A stretch of 64,000 nt of DNA from Desulfovibrio sp. JC022 (GCF_010470665.1 NZ_VOPZ01000008.1:1-64000), one strand, 5' to 3'; shown: positions 54,363 to 62,837, numbered from the stretch's first letter. Numbers and translations are program-made. Notes: generated by a model not told the origin, from the letters alone.

Positions 54363-55082
54363 CTACGGCTTTGAAACAAGCCGCATCCTGCGTCCCAGCC
54401 CTATCCCTTGTTCACTTAGAGCAGCTTCATAGGCCCAGCACTCAACTCCGGCATCAAGGGCTTTGTAAAAAAGCTCCGCGTATTCGGGATCGATAAAATC
54501 AGCAGGCCCGAAACATTTTCCATCACTGCGCTGCACAAAAAAGAACAGCGCGACCCGGTCACCTTTGGCCGCCAAATCCATCAGCTCCATGAGATGCTTG
54601 CGCCCGCGCTCGGTCTGGGCATCGGGAAAACAGGCCACCTCGTCTTCCACAAGGGTTACGTTTTTGCACTCTACCCATAACCTGGGGAGCTTGCCGGCAT
54701 CATCCGTAAAAAGACCATCGAGACGGCTGCTGCCCACTTTGGCCTCACGCTTGAGTGATGTATACCCCTCGGCTTCAGCGAGCTGCTCAGCCTCGAACGC
54801 AGCTTGCAGCATCTTGTTAGGTACGGAAGTATTAACTCCGATCATTTCACCAAACGGCAGGACTGCTTCCAGAGTCCACTTAAGCTTGCGCTTAGGATTC
54901 TGAGCCGGAGAAATATAGATTTCCTGCCCTTCCCGCAGCAGTCCGAGCATGGAACCGGTATTATTCGTATGCACACCGACAACTTCACCATCGAGCATGG
55001 CTTCTACGGTGAAACGTTTATAGCGGCGTATGAAAATAGCCCTGCGGCATCCTTGCGGATAAAATATTAACGGTTCTGACAT
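54363..55082 (-). CDS. sfsA: SfsA-family nuclease
   Basis: A 239-residue SfsA protein, the family once named for sugar-fermentation stimulation and now known to include RecJ-unrelated DNA/RNA endonucleases. Family stretches include 'AIFIRRYKRFTVEAMLDGEV', 'HTNNTGSMLGLLREGQEIY' and 'SRLDGLFTDDAGKLPRLW', 'VECKNVTLVEDE'. It has its own AAAGGA ribosome site and is read against the preceding gene. Confidence 0.9.
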   Translation of the reverse strand: MSEPLIFYPQGCRRAIFIRRYKRFTVEAMLDGEVVGVHTNNTGSMLGLLREGQEIYISPAQNPKRKLKWTLEAVLPFGEMIGVNTSVPNKMLQAAFEAEQLAEAEGYTSLKREAKVGSSRLDGLFTDDAGKLPRLWVECKNVTLVEDEVACFPDAQTERGRKHLMELMDLAAKGDRVALFFFVQRSDGKCFGPADFIDPEYAELFYKALDAGVECWAYEAALSEQGIGLGRRMRLVSKP

Positions 55083-55460
55083 TTTACATTCCTTTCCGTA
55101 TGTGATTATAGCTTTACAGGGACGGGCCGCCTTAACATTTGTCTGGCAACAAAGCTAAGAATCAAAGAGGGTTGCTTCCTGTTAAGGGGAAGGTTGAACT
55201 TTCACAACCAGCGGAGCAGCACTTTCATATGCTGCAATAAAGCTTGGTTTGACAATGATTTTCATGCCATCTGATAGCCGAACTAAGGGCTAAAACCCCT
55301 TGACGAATCACTAGGTATCTGGAATATCGTCCTGTTAGTCACAGTGTGACAGAATTCACATTTTTGGCTTTGTTTGAAAGCCGCTCTCAATTTCCGGACC
55401 CTGCACCAAAGTGATGCAGTGGCCTGAAATTTATTATTGTTTACAAAGACAGGTATTAAA
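55083..55460 (+). promoter_or_regulatory. Upstream region of the dsr operon
   Basis: No gene is present in these 378 bases. A candidate -35 TTGACA (55249-55254) lies 17 bases before a poor -10 (TGATAG, 55272-55277). A second TTGACG lies near 55299. A Crp-family palindrome is at 55345-55360. A CTGCA/TGCAG hairpin lies near 55405-55428. It likely carries the promoter of the RsbRD-dsrMKJOP operon. Confidence 0.5.
55345..55360. promoter_or_regulatory. Crp/Fnr-family (HcpR-like) operator upstream of dsr
   Basis: TGTGA-CAGAAT-TCACA is a perfect match to the Crp consensus and to the HcpR motif reported for Desulfovibrio sulfate-reduction genes. It is preceded by an overlapping palindrome, GTCACAGTGTGAC (55338-55350). 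Confidence 0.55.
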
Positions 55461-55991
55461 ATGAGTCTTGTACAAAAATTGTCGGAAAGAAAAGAAGACC
55501 TGACAGAAAAATGGTACGAACTGATTCTTTCTTCATATCCTAAAGAAACTCAGGATGTATGGAGATCCAATAAAGATCGGTTCACAAACCCTGTCGGCGT
55601 CACCATCAAAAAGGTCGCAGGTGAACTTTTTGACCTGATCCTTGAATGGAAAAGTGCCGACGATCTTGCCAAGTCCCTTGAGGAACTGATCAAAATCAGG
55701 ACCGTTCAGGACTTTGCACCATCTAAAGCTTTAAGCTTTGTCTTCCTTTTTAAGAAACTCCTGAGAGACGAGTTCATGGAGGAACTGAAAAGTGAAGGTA
55801 AACTTGATGAGTTGCTCGCGTTTGAGGCCCGGATTGATAATCTGGGACTTATCGCGTTCGACATCTATACCAAGAATAGGGATTTGATTGCGCAAATGAG
55901 AATTGAAGAGGTCAAAAGATCTCATCACATGCTCCTTCGGCGGGTCAACAAAATCGAGGACGCTTCGGCCAAAGGGGCCGGACAGGTGTAG
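55461..55991 (+). CDS. RsbRD N-terminal-type sensor protein
   Basis: A 176-residue protein with the RsbRD_N (RsbR/RsbU-type) helical sensor fold: 'MSLVQKLSERKEDLTEKWYE', 'YPKETQDVWRSNKDRFTNPV', 'RVNKIEDASAKGAG'. From the ATG at 55461 the ribosome site is AGGT; a TTG at 55437 is less likely. There is no STAS domain, so it is a stand-alone sensor. It lies just ahead of dsrM and is known in the same place in other Desulfovibrio. Its signal is unknown. Confidence 0.82.
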   Translation: MSLVQKLSERKEDLTEKWYELILSSYPKETQDVWRSNKDRFTNPVGVTIKKVAGELFDLILEWKSADDLAKSLEELIKIRTVQDFAPSKALSFVFLFKKLLRDEFMEELKSEGKLDELLAFEARIDNLGLIAFDIYTKNRDLIAQMRIEEVKRSHHMLLRRVNKIEDASAKGAGQV

Positions 55992-56038
55992 TGGCCGGCT
56001 TCCCCGGAAGCCAAACGTTATAAGCGAGGTGAAGGTAG

Positions 56039-57034
56039 ATGAACGCTTTGTACTCACTCGTTTTAGTTTTTGCCCTGGTGCTCATCGCACTCTTCGGAGT
56101 GGGTTCCGCACACATGGCAGGACTGTTCGGCACGCTGTTACCGTATGTAGCAGTTGCCGTATTTCTGGCAGGCTTTGCCAGCCGGATTATTGGCTGGGCC
56201 AAAAGCCCGGTTCCTTTCCGTATCCCGACCACGGGCGGACAGCAGAAGTCACTGGATTTCATCCAGCATGACCGCTTTGACAACCCCGTGACCCCGGGTC
56301 AAACTTTTATCCGTATGATCCTTGAGATCTGTTGCTTTCGTTCCCTCTTCAGGAACACCAAAGTAGAACTCAGGGACGGAAGAGTAACTTACGCCTCATC
56401 AAAATTCTTGTGGCTGTTTTCTCTGCTCTTCCACTACTCATTCCTGCTCATCGTGATCAGGCACATGAGACTCTTCTTCGAACCGGTTCCCGAATGTATT
56501 GCTTTCGTTGAGATGCTCGACGGTATTATGCAGATCGGTGTTCCCAGACTGTACATGTCAGACCTCCTGATTCTTGCCGGCCTCGGCTTCCTGCTCAGCC
56601 GCAGACTTCAGGACCCCAAACTGCGTTACATTTCTCTGGTAACCGACTACTTCCCGCTGCTTCTCATCATCGGCATAGCCCTTTCCGGCATCTACATGCG
56701 CTACTTCGCGCACGTGGATATCATTGCCATCAAGAAGCTGAGCATGGGTCTTGTAACCTTCAGCCCCGTCATTCCCGCAGGAATCAGTGTGGTATTTTAT
56801 ATCCACCTCTTCCTCGTTTGCGTGCTGCTGATGTACTTCCCCTTCAGCAAACTGATGCATGCGGGCGGCGTATTCCTGTCTCCCACAAGGAACATGCCCA
56901 ACGATACCCGTATCAACCATCACGAGAACCCCTGGAACGATCCTAACATCAAGCCCCACAGCTATGAGGCTTATGAAGATGAGTTCAGGGAGCCAATGAT
57001 TGAAGCGGGTCTCCCGGTGGACAAAAAGGCATAG
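56039..57034 (+). CDS. dsrM: DsrM, membrane quinol-oxidising subunit of DsrMKJOP
   Basis: A 331-residue NarI-like membrane subunit with about six hydrophobic helices ('YSLVLVFALVLIALFGVGSA', 'ASKFLWLFSLLFHYSFLLIV') and conserved His residues for heme b. It oxidises menaquinol and passes electrons to DsrK. An intercistronic palindrome (AGGTCTT-TT-AAGACCT, 57035-57050) lies between dsrM and dsrK. Confidence 0.94.
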   Translation: MNALYSLVLVFALVLIALFGVGSAHMAGLFGTLLPYVAVAVFLAGFASRIIGWAKSPVPFRIPTTGGQQKSLDFIQHDRFDNPVTPGQTFIRMILEICCFRSLFRNTKVELRDGRVTYASSKFLWLFSLLFHYSFLLIVIRHMRLFFEPVPECIAFVEMLDGIMQIGVPRLYMSDLLILAGLGFLLSRRLQDPKLRYISLVTDYFPLLLIIGIALSGIYMRYFAHVDIIAIKKLSMGLVTFSPVIPAGISVVFYIHLFLVCVLLMYFPFSKLMHAGGVFLSPTRNMPNDTRINHHENPWNDPNIKPHSYEAYEDEFREPMIEAGLPVDKKA

Positions 57035-57091
57035 AGGTCTTTTAAGACCTATGCCGGACAGACCTTAAATATCTTTTGATGAGGAGTTGAC

Positions 57092-58699
57092 ATGGCTGAC
57101 CTCCCAAAAGCTGATGAGCTTTTTAAAAGCATTAATTATACACCGCCGTCCACAGGGTGGATGGACACCCCGGTAGATACCTCTCCGGGTAACTGGTGTT
57201 ATCCCGCTAAAGCGGAAAAACTCGAGTACTTAGGTATGCCCAACCCCCGTGAGTGGAATCCCGCTGACGTGGATTGGAAACTTCCTGAAAACTGGCAGGA
57301 CATTGTCCACGAAGGTTTTAAGGAAAGACTCGATAAATACCGTTCACTGAAAGTATTCATGGACATCTGTGTTCGTTGTGGTGCTTGTGCAGACAAGTGT
57401 CACTTTTTCATCGGTTCCGGTGATCCCAAGAACATGCCCGTCCTGCGTGCGGAACTTATGCGTTCCATTTACCGCAAGGACTTCACCATGGCCGGTAAGA
57501 TTCTCTCCACCCTGACCGGGTCCAGAGTCATGACCGAAGATGTTCTCAAAGAATGGTTCATTTACTTCTACCAGTGCACAGAGTGCCGCCGTTGTTCCCT
57601 GTTCTGCCCTTACGGTATCGACACAGCGGAAATCACTATGATGGCGCGTGAACTGCTGCACCTCTGCGGTGTGAACATCAACTGGATTCTCGAACCGGTT
57701 TCCAACTGTAACCGTACAGGTAACCACCTCGGTATCCAGCCCCACGCATTCAAAGACATCGTCGACTTCATGGTTGACGATATCGAAGAAATTACCGGTA
57801 AACGCATCAACGTTCCCATCAACGAAAAGGGTCATGAAGTTATCTTCATCACTCCTTCCGGTGACGTTTTCGCGGATCCGGGCATCTACACCTTCATGGG
57901 TTACCTGATGCTCTTCGATCACATCGGTCTTGACTACACCCTGTCCACCTACGCATCTGAAGGCGGTAACTTCGGTCTGTTCACATCTGCGGACATGATG
58001 AAGAAGTTGAACGCCAAGATGTACGCTGAAGCTGAACGCCTCGGCGCAAAATGGATTCTGGGCGGTGAGTGCGGTCACATGTGGCGTGTAATCAACCAGT
58101 ACATGGATACCATGAACGGCCCCGCGAACTTCCTCGAAGTTCCCAAGAGCCCCATCACCGGTACCGTGTTCGAAAACGCACGCCAGACCAAGATGGTTCA
58201 CATCACCGAGTTTACCGCTGACCTGCTCAAGCACAACAAGCTGAAGCTTGATCCCAGCAGAAACGACCATATCCGCGCAACCTTCCACGATTCCTGTAAC
58301 CCCGCCCGTGCCATGGGTCTCATGGACGAGCCTCGTTACGTTATCAAGAACGTTGTTAAGAACTTCTTTGAAATGCCTGAACAGACCATCCGTGAACAAA
58401 CATTCTGCTGCGCAGGTGGTTCCGGTCTGAACACAGACGAGATCATGGAAATTCGTATGCGCGGCGGGCTGCCCCGTGGTAACGCACTGAAATCAGTTCA
58501 GGAACAGCACGATGTAAACATGCTTTCCTGTATCTGCGCTATCGACCGTGCAACCCTGCTTCCCCTGGCCAACTACTGGGCACCCGGCGTAGACGTCTGC
58601 GGTGTTCATGAACTGGTTGGTAACGCCCTCATTCTTAACGGCGAAAAGGAAAGGGAAACAGACCTTCGCTTCAATCCTCTGCCCGGGAAGGAGGGTTAA
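57092..58699 (+). CDS. dsrK: DsrK, HdrD-like iron-sulfur subunit of DsrMKJOP
   Basis: Catalytic cytoplasmic subunit of 535 residues, related to HdrD. It likely handles the DsrC trisulfide. Two ferredoxin motifs are visible: CVRCGACADKCHF near residue 91 and CTECRRCSLFCPYG. CCG-type cysteine motifs are 'HDSCNPARAMG' and 'CCAGGSGLNTDE'. GGAG lies 6 bases upstream of the ATG. The following gene, dsrJ, starts 3 bases after its stop. Confidence 0.95.
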   Translation: MADLPKADELFKSINYTPPSTGWMDTPVDTSPGNWCYPAKAEKLEYLGMPNPREWNPADVDWKLPENWQDIVHEGFKERLDKYRSLKVFMDICVRCGACADKCHFFIGSGDPKNMPVLRAELMRSIYRKDFTMAGKILSTLTGSRVMTEDVLKEWFIYFYQCTECRRCSLFCPYGIDTAEITMMARELLHLCGVNINWILEPVSNCNRTGNHLGIQPHAFKDIVDFMVDDIEEITGKRINVPINEKGHEVIFITPSGDVFADPGIYTFMGYLMLFDHIGLDYTLSTYASEGGNFGLFTSADMMKKLNAKMYAEAERLGAKWILGGECGHMWRVINQYMDTMNGPANFLEVPKSPITGTVFENARQTKMVHITEFTADLLKHNKLKLDPSRNDHIRATFHDSCNPARAMGLMDEPRYVIKNVVKNFFEMPEQTIREQTFCCAGGSGLNTDEIMEIRMRGGLPRGNALKSVQEQHDVNMLSCICAIDRATLLPLANYWAPGVDVCGVHELVGNALILNGEKERETDLRFNPLPGKEG

Positions 58700-58702
58700 A
58701 TC

Positions 58703-59080
58703 ATGCACTACGGTGGAAAAATTATAACCGGACTGGTCATCTTCCTTGGCCTGGTATCCATGCCTTTCTGGTTCAACATCGGCGGAAGCTATGAAGAGCC
58801 GAAGGTTGAACTGCCCAAGAACGCTAAAGTATGTGTTGCTCCCACCCAGAACATGCGTGAGAACCACATGAAGCTTCTTGATGAGTGGAGAGATATGGCT
58901 CTTCGTGAAGGCAAAAGGACTTACATCAGTGCTAAAGGCGATAAATACACCATCAGCCTTCAGAACACCTGTATGCAGTGCCACACCAGCAAGGAACAGT
59001 TCTGCGACAAGTGCCACGTTGATGCGAGTGTAACTCCCTACTGCTGGGATTGCCACGTACCTCCCAAGGAGGCTAAATAA
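58703..59080 (+). CDS. dsrJ: DsrJ, periplasmic triheme cytochrome c
   Basis: A 125-residue protein with an N-terminal membrane anchor ('GLVIFLGLVSMPFWFNIGG') and three CxxCH heme motifs, CMQCH, CDKCH and CWDCH, in the last 30 residues. One heme in this family has unusual ligation, not visible here. Its stop overlaps the dsrO start. Confidence 0.94.
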   Translation: MHYGGKIITGLVIFLGLVSMPFWFNIGGSYEEPKVELPKNAKVCVAPTQNMRENHMKLLDEWRDMALREGKRTYISAKGDKYTISLQNTCMQCHTSKEQFCDKCHVDASVTPYCWDCHVPPKEAK

Positions 59081-59859
59081 TGAAACAGAGTAGAAGAAAC
59101 TTCCTTAAGTTTGCAGGCCTTTCCGCTGCCGGACTCTGCATCGCACCCACCGCTGTCATGGCATCCGGTGGACCCAGCGGTGGAGCCCATTATGAAGTGA
59201 ACGCCAATACCAAGCATGCTAAGCGCTGGGCAATGGTCGTTGACACCCGCAAGCTTAATACTGAAGAAGCAATTGAAGCTCTGGCTGAAACCTGCCACCA
59301 CATCCATAACGTGCCCACTATTGATTCCGATCAGGACATCAAATGGCTGTGGAGCGGAACCTATGGTGAAGTCTTTCCCGAACAGGAAAACAACTTCCCC
59401 TCCGAAGCGCAGGAAAAACGCAGGTTCCCCCTGCTCTGTAACCACTGCGAGCATCCCTCCTGTGTACGTGTCTGCCCCACAAAGGCGACTTTCGTACGCC
59501 CCGACGGCATCGTAGCAATGGATTACCATCGCTGCATCGGTTGCCGTTACTGCATGGCTGCTTGTCCGTACGGTTCACGTAGTTTTAACTTCATGGACCC
59601 CAGACCTCATCTGGACATGGACAACATCAATAAGAAGTTCCCCACCCGCATGCGCGGTGTTGTAGAAAAATGCAACTTCTGCGTTGAACGTCTGGCTGTG
59701 GGTGAAATGCCCGCATGTGCGGAAAAATCCGGTGGCGCTATTGTTTTCGGCGATCTGCAAGACCCTGACTCCAACGTGAGAAAGGCTCTGCGTGAGAACT
59801 TCACCATCCGTAGGAAACCTGCCGCAGGCACCGAGCCGGGCGTTTACTACATCATCTAG
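59080..59859 (+). CDS. dsrO: DsrO, periplasmic iron-sulfur subunit of DsrMKJOP
   Basis: A 259-residue ferredoxin-type subunit with a Tat signal 'SRRNFLKFAGLS'. Four cysteine motifs are visible, including 'CNHCEHPSCVRVCPTKA', 'CIGCRYCMAACPYG' and 'CNFCVERLAVG', fitting four [4Fe-4S] clusters. It belongs to the NrfC/HybA family and transfers electrons between DsrJ and DsrP. Confidence 0.94.
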   Translation: MKQSRRNFLKFAGLSAAGLCIAPTAVMASGGPSGGAHYEVNANTKHAKRWAMVVDTRKLNTEEAIEALAETCHHIHNVPTIDSDQDIKWLWSGTYGEVFPEQENNFPSEAQEKRRFPLLCNHCEHPSCVRVCPTKATFVRPDGIVAMDYHRCIGCRYCMAACPYGSRSFNFMDPRPHLDMDNINKKFPTRMRGVVEKCNFCVERLAVGEMPACAEKSGGAIVFGDLQDPDSNVRKALRENFTIRRKPAAGTEPGVYYII

Positions 59860-59873
59860 GGGGGAAGCTTGAT

Positions 59874-61046
59874 ATGCTCGAAAAAGCTCTAAAAGGCGGA
59901 CCGAAGTACTGGGCCTGGATTGGTTTCCTGCTGCTCATCATCGGTGCCGGTTTCTGCACATACATTGGACAGCTTCAGGAAGGCTTGACCATCACCGGTC
60001 TCAGCCGCGATGTTGCCTGGGGCTTTTATATTGCCCAGTTTACCTACTTAGTCGGTCTCGCCGCCTCCGGTGTTATGATCGTGCTGCCTTACTACTTCCA
60101 TCATTACAAGAAGTTCAAAGGCATGGTAATCATGGGTGAATTCATGGCTATCGCAGCAGTTGTCATGTGTCTCGGTTTCATTATCGTAGACATCGGACAG
60201 CCTCAGCGCATGCTCAACATTATATTCCACCCGACCCCTAACTCTATCCTGTTCTGGGACATGATCGTTCTTAACGGTTACCTGATCCTGAACGTTGTTA
60301 TCGGTTGGACCTGTCTTGAATGTGACCGTCAGCGTGTGTCTCACCCCAATTGGGTTAAGCCTCTGGTTTATACCTCCATTATTTGGGCGTTCTCCATTCA
60401 CACCGTTACCGCGTTCCTGTACGCAGGCCTTCCCGGCCGCCATTACTGGCTCACCGCTATTCTGGCTGCCCGTTTTCTGGCTTCTGCGTTCTGTTCCGGA
60501 CCTGCAATTCTGCTCCTCGTGGTTTTCCTTGTTCGCAAGATCACCAAATACGAGCCGGGCAAAGGCGCAATCGGCACACTCACAACTATTATCACTTACG
60601 CAATGTGCGTGAACGTTTTCTTCTTCATGCTTGAAGTGTTCACCGCATTCTACTCCAATATGCCGGGTCATATCCACTCCATCGCATACCTCTTCGCTGG
60701 CAGCCACGGCCACCACGAACTGGTGCCCTGGATGTGGACAGCTGCAACCTTCGCTATTATCAGCCTTGCGTTGCTCATCCCGCCCAAACTGCGTTACAAC
60801 CAGAAGCTGCTGCCCTGGTCCCTCGCTATCCTCGTTATTGCAACCTGGATTGATAAGGGCCTCGGTCTGCTGATCGGTGGTCAAACACCGAACCCCTTCA
60901 ACGAAATCACTGTTTACTGGCCCACCGGTAAAGAGCTCATGATTTCCTTCATGGTTTACGCACTCGGCGCACTTACTCTGACATTCCTTTACAAGATTGC
61001 CACAGACGTAAAGCGCGAAACCGGCCAGCTGACTACCGAAGACTAG
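59874..61046 (+). CDS. dsrP: DsrP, NrfD-like membrane quinone subunit of DsrMKJOP
   Basis: A 390-residue NrfD/PsrC-type protein with about ten membrane helices ('YWAWIGFLLLIIGAGFC', 'DVAWGFYIAQFTYLVGLAAS'). It interacts with the quinone pool and DsrO. It is the last gene of the operon, followed by a terminator. Confidence 0.94.
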   Translation: MLEKALKGGPKYWAWIGFLLLIIGAGFCTYIGQLQEGLTITGLSRDVAWGFYIAQFTYLVGLAASGVMIVLPYYFHHYKKFKGMVIMGEFMAIAAVVMCLGFIIVDIGQPQRMLNIIFHPTPNSILFWDMIVLNGYLILNVVIGWTCLECDRQRVSHPNWVKPLVYTSIIWAFSIHTVTAFLYAGLPGRHYWLTAILAARFLASAFCSGPAILLLVVFLVRKITKYEPGKGAIGTLTTIITYAMCVNVFFFMLEVFTAFYSNMPGHIHSIAYLFAGSHGHHELVPWMWTAATFAIISLALLIPPKLRYNQKLLPWSLAILVIATWIDKGLGLLIGGQTPNPFNEITVYWPTGKELMISFMVYALGALTLTFLYKIATDVKRETGQLTTED

Positions 61047-61067
61047 TCAGTATCGGTTTACCGAAAT

Positions 61068-61108
61068 TGAAAGCCCCCTGCTTCTCACGAGGCAGGGGGC
61101 TTCTTTTG
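61068..61108 (+). terminator. Terminator of the dsr operon
   Basis: AAGCCCCCTGC pairs with GCAGGGGGCTT (61070-61102) and is followed by CTTTT. The right arm recurs, with one mismatch in 29 bases, at 61808-61836 beyond the toxin-antitoxin genes. Confidence 0.9.
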
Positions 61109-61152
61109 GCCGGTGGCCCTATCAAGCCTTTTCAATAGGGATTCTCCGCTTA

Positions 61153-61203
61153 GTGCAAAAACATTTGCACCGCTTGTTTTTAAAGAGTAGGATTTAATCC
61201 TAC
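61153..61203 (+). promoter_or_regulatory. parDE promoter with two palindromic operators
   Basis: A -35 TTGCAC (61165-61170), 17 bases, and -10 TAGGAT (61188-61193). GTGCAAA-AACA-TTTGCAC (61153-61170) overlaps the -35; GTAGGATT-T-AATCCTAC (61187-61203) overlaps the -10. Both are ideal sites for autorepression by the antitoxin. Confidence 0.7.
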
Positions 61204-61224
61204 ACACAAAAACGGAGTCGAAAG

Positions 61225-61491
61225 ATGAGATCAACTAAACAAATGAGCATAACTCTGCCCTTGGAAATGGCTAAGGCTATCAAAGACAAAGTCGCATCCG
61301 GGGAATACGCCACTGAAAGTGAAGTCATCCGCGATGGACTGCGTGCCTTGCTTGCGCGTGACAAAGCAGTAAACAGCTGGCTCAAAGAACAGGTAGGTCC
61401 AGCCTACGATGCAATGAAGGCAGATCCCGCACGGGGCATCAACACAAAAGACCTCAAGGCTAAAATTATGCAGGAAGTCGGAGACTCATAA
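61225..61491 (+). CDS. parD: ParD-family ribbon-helix-helix antitoxin
   Basis: An 88-residue antitoxin. The ribbon-helix-helix domain is 'KQMSITLPLEMAKAIKDKVA' with 'YATESEVIRDGLRALLARDK'. The C-terminal part would wrap the ParE toxin. It sits 180 bases after dsrP, behind its own operators. The start at ATG 61225 has GTCGAAAG upstream. Confidence 0.88.
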   Translation: MRSTKQMSITLPLEMAKAIKDKVASGEYATESEVIRDGLRALLARDKAVNSWLKEQVGPAYDAMKADPARGINTKDLKAKIMQEVGDS

Positions 61492-61495
61492 GGAA

Positions 61496-61801
61496 ATAAC
61501 CTACCATGTTATTTTTGCTCCCGAAGCAGAAGATCAAATACTAAAAATATACCACTACATCTCTGAGGTTGAATCTGCTGAAATTGCGGCAAAATTCACA
61601 AATGCTATTATTGATTTCTGCGAAAGCCTTCAAAAATTACCTTTTCGTGGTAATAAACGAGACGACATCAGCAAAGATTTGAGGGTAATCCATTATAAAA
61701 AGAGAACGAGCATCGCTTACGCTGTTTTCGAAGAACGGGTTGCAATCTTGGGTGTCTTTTACGGCGGGCAGAATTACGCAGAAAAGCTGAATAATCAGTA
61801 A
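61496..61801 (+). CDS. parE: ParE/RelE-family toxin with non-standard start (AUA) or disrupted start
   Basis: An open frame immediately after parD encodes (x)TYHVIFAPEAEDQILKIYHYI then 'AKFTNAIIDFCESLQKLPFR' and 'KRTSIAYAVFEERVAILGVF', all typical of ParE/RelE toxins (101 residues). The frame contains no ATG, GTG or TTG before the conserved core; the codon where Met is expected is ATA (61496). AAGGA lies only one base upstream of it. Either AUA is used as a rare start or the toxin has lost its start and is a pseudogene. It ends at TAA 61799-61801. Confidence 0.72.
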   Translation: MTYHVIFAPEAEDQILKIYHYISEVESAEIAAKFTNAIIDFCESLQKLPFRGNKRDDISKDLRVIHYKKRTSIAYAVFEERVAILGVFYGGQNYAEKLNNQ

Positions 61802-61807
61802 TGCCTT

Positions 61808-61836
61808 TGCTTCTTACGAGGCAGGGGGCTTCTTTT
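61808..61836 (+). repeat. Partial duplicate of the dsrP terminator after the parDE module
   Basis: The 29 bases match 61079-61107 with one mismatch. The left arm of the hairpin is degenerate here, so it is a poor terminator. The two copies flank the toxin-antitoxin module as a direct repeat. Confidence 0.7.
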
Positions 61837-61979
61837 TGATCATCGGCAAACATAATAGCCGTGAACAAGCAAACATTATCCGACTCAACAAACAAATAAA
61901 AAAACAACGCCAGTTAACGAAAATCAAGCTCGTCAGTTATCGATCTTTACGTATAAGAACAGACCCGTTTAATCAAATA

Positions 61980-62011
61980 AAAAGCCGCACAGCCTAAAGA
62001 TGTGCGGCTTT
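61980..62011. terminator. Terminator of the gene at 62057
   Basis: AAAGCCGCACA/TGTGCGGCTTT with a 9-base loop; the minus-strand T-rich tract follows. It is the distal one of three adjacent hairpins (see also 62013-62069). Confidence 0.75.
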
Positions 62012-62012
62012 C

Positions 62013-62069
62013 TCGCGTAAGAAAAATTCTTACGCGGGAAGACTACGTATGAGCGACTATACGTAGTCT
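62013..62069. other. Two further tandem hairpins at the gene end
   Basis: CGCGTAAGAA/TTCTTACGCG (about 62013-62036) and AGACTACGTAT/ATACGTAGTCT (about 62040-62069). The second overlaps the stop codon region of the gene at 62057. Both are perfect 10- to 11-base stems. Confidence 0.6.
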
Positions 62070-62548
62070 CCCCGGTTAAATTTGATCTGTTCGGTCACGG
62101 CCACTGTTTCCAGTTCGGATACGATGGAACCGAGTTCCGGATTCTCGCTTTGTACACCGGGCCAATCCTTCTTGAGGGACTCAACTCCACCTTGAATGCC
62201 TTCAAGAGTCGAATAGGCCTGCTTCAGTCCGCCCTCACCGGAGGAACCGAGCTGCTGTGCGTAACTTTCAAGCTTTCCGAAAAGGTCTTCCACCTTGCCG
62301 ACAAACTCATTCTCGCTGACCTTAGAGGTCTGCTGAACCTGAGCGGCCTGTTGCACCTGCAACAGGGGATTCATGGCCTGAAGACCCGGCACCGGCGGTG
62401 CAGAAGCTGCGCCGCTTTGCTGCGCGCCGCCCTGCTGAACTTCCTGATTCAGGAATTCGCCGAACGCTGCCCCGTCAACCTTCTTTGCCTTGTTTTCCTG
62501 CTGCTGTTGCAGCTTTAAGGCTTCAATCTGTTCAGGACTTATCTTCAT
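62057..62548 (-). CDS. Gln/Ala-rich protein, unknown function
   Basis: A 163-residue protein. The N-terminal half is rich in Gln, Ala and Gly ('QQGGAQQSGAASAPPVPGLQ'), probably disordered. The C-terminal half is helical ('ENEFVGKVEDLFGKLESYAQ', 'VSELETVAVTEQIKFNRGDY'). There is no signal peptide, membrane helix or cysteine. I do not recognise a family. It stands alone between the toxin-antitoxin module and the universal stress protein gene. Confidence 0.65.
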   Translation of the reverse strand: MKISPEQIEALKLQQQQENKAKKVDGAAFGEFLNQEVQQGGAQQSGAASAPPVPGLQAMNPLLQVQQAAQVQQTSKVSENEFVGKVEDLFGKLESYAQQLGSSGEGGLKQAYSTLEGIQGGVESLKKDWPGVQSENPELGSIVSELETVAVTEQIKFNRGDYV

Positions 62549-62837
62549 ATTTTACTCCTCAGCCTTTGGTTTCACATCAGACTATGCAATGACCTTGCCA
62601 AAGTCTAGACTTTCGCTCAATAGGCTGATTTAACTAACTTTAGAATTCTTAAGTACTCGGAAAATAATGCCACATCCACCGGAACTCAGCCCTTAATGAG
62701 ACATTTTTTCCTCCTGCAGGATAAAGTATAAGAAAAAGCTTGTCCATGGTGGCAATAATCGGATAATATTGGAAGTAAGAAATTTTAAGAATGCACTTTC
62801 TTTCCATGCACAACCCTTGAATTACGGAGGTATGGAT

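Noticed and set aside
57344-58399. 351-codon minus-strand frame opposite dsrK
   Set aside because: Shadow of dsrK; no start signal or motif.
61506-61544. ATG at 61506 as the ParE start
   Set aside because: It is out of frame with the ParE core and reaches a stop after 12 codons.
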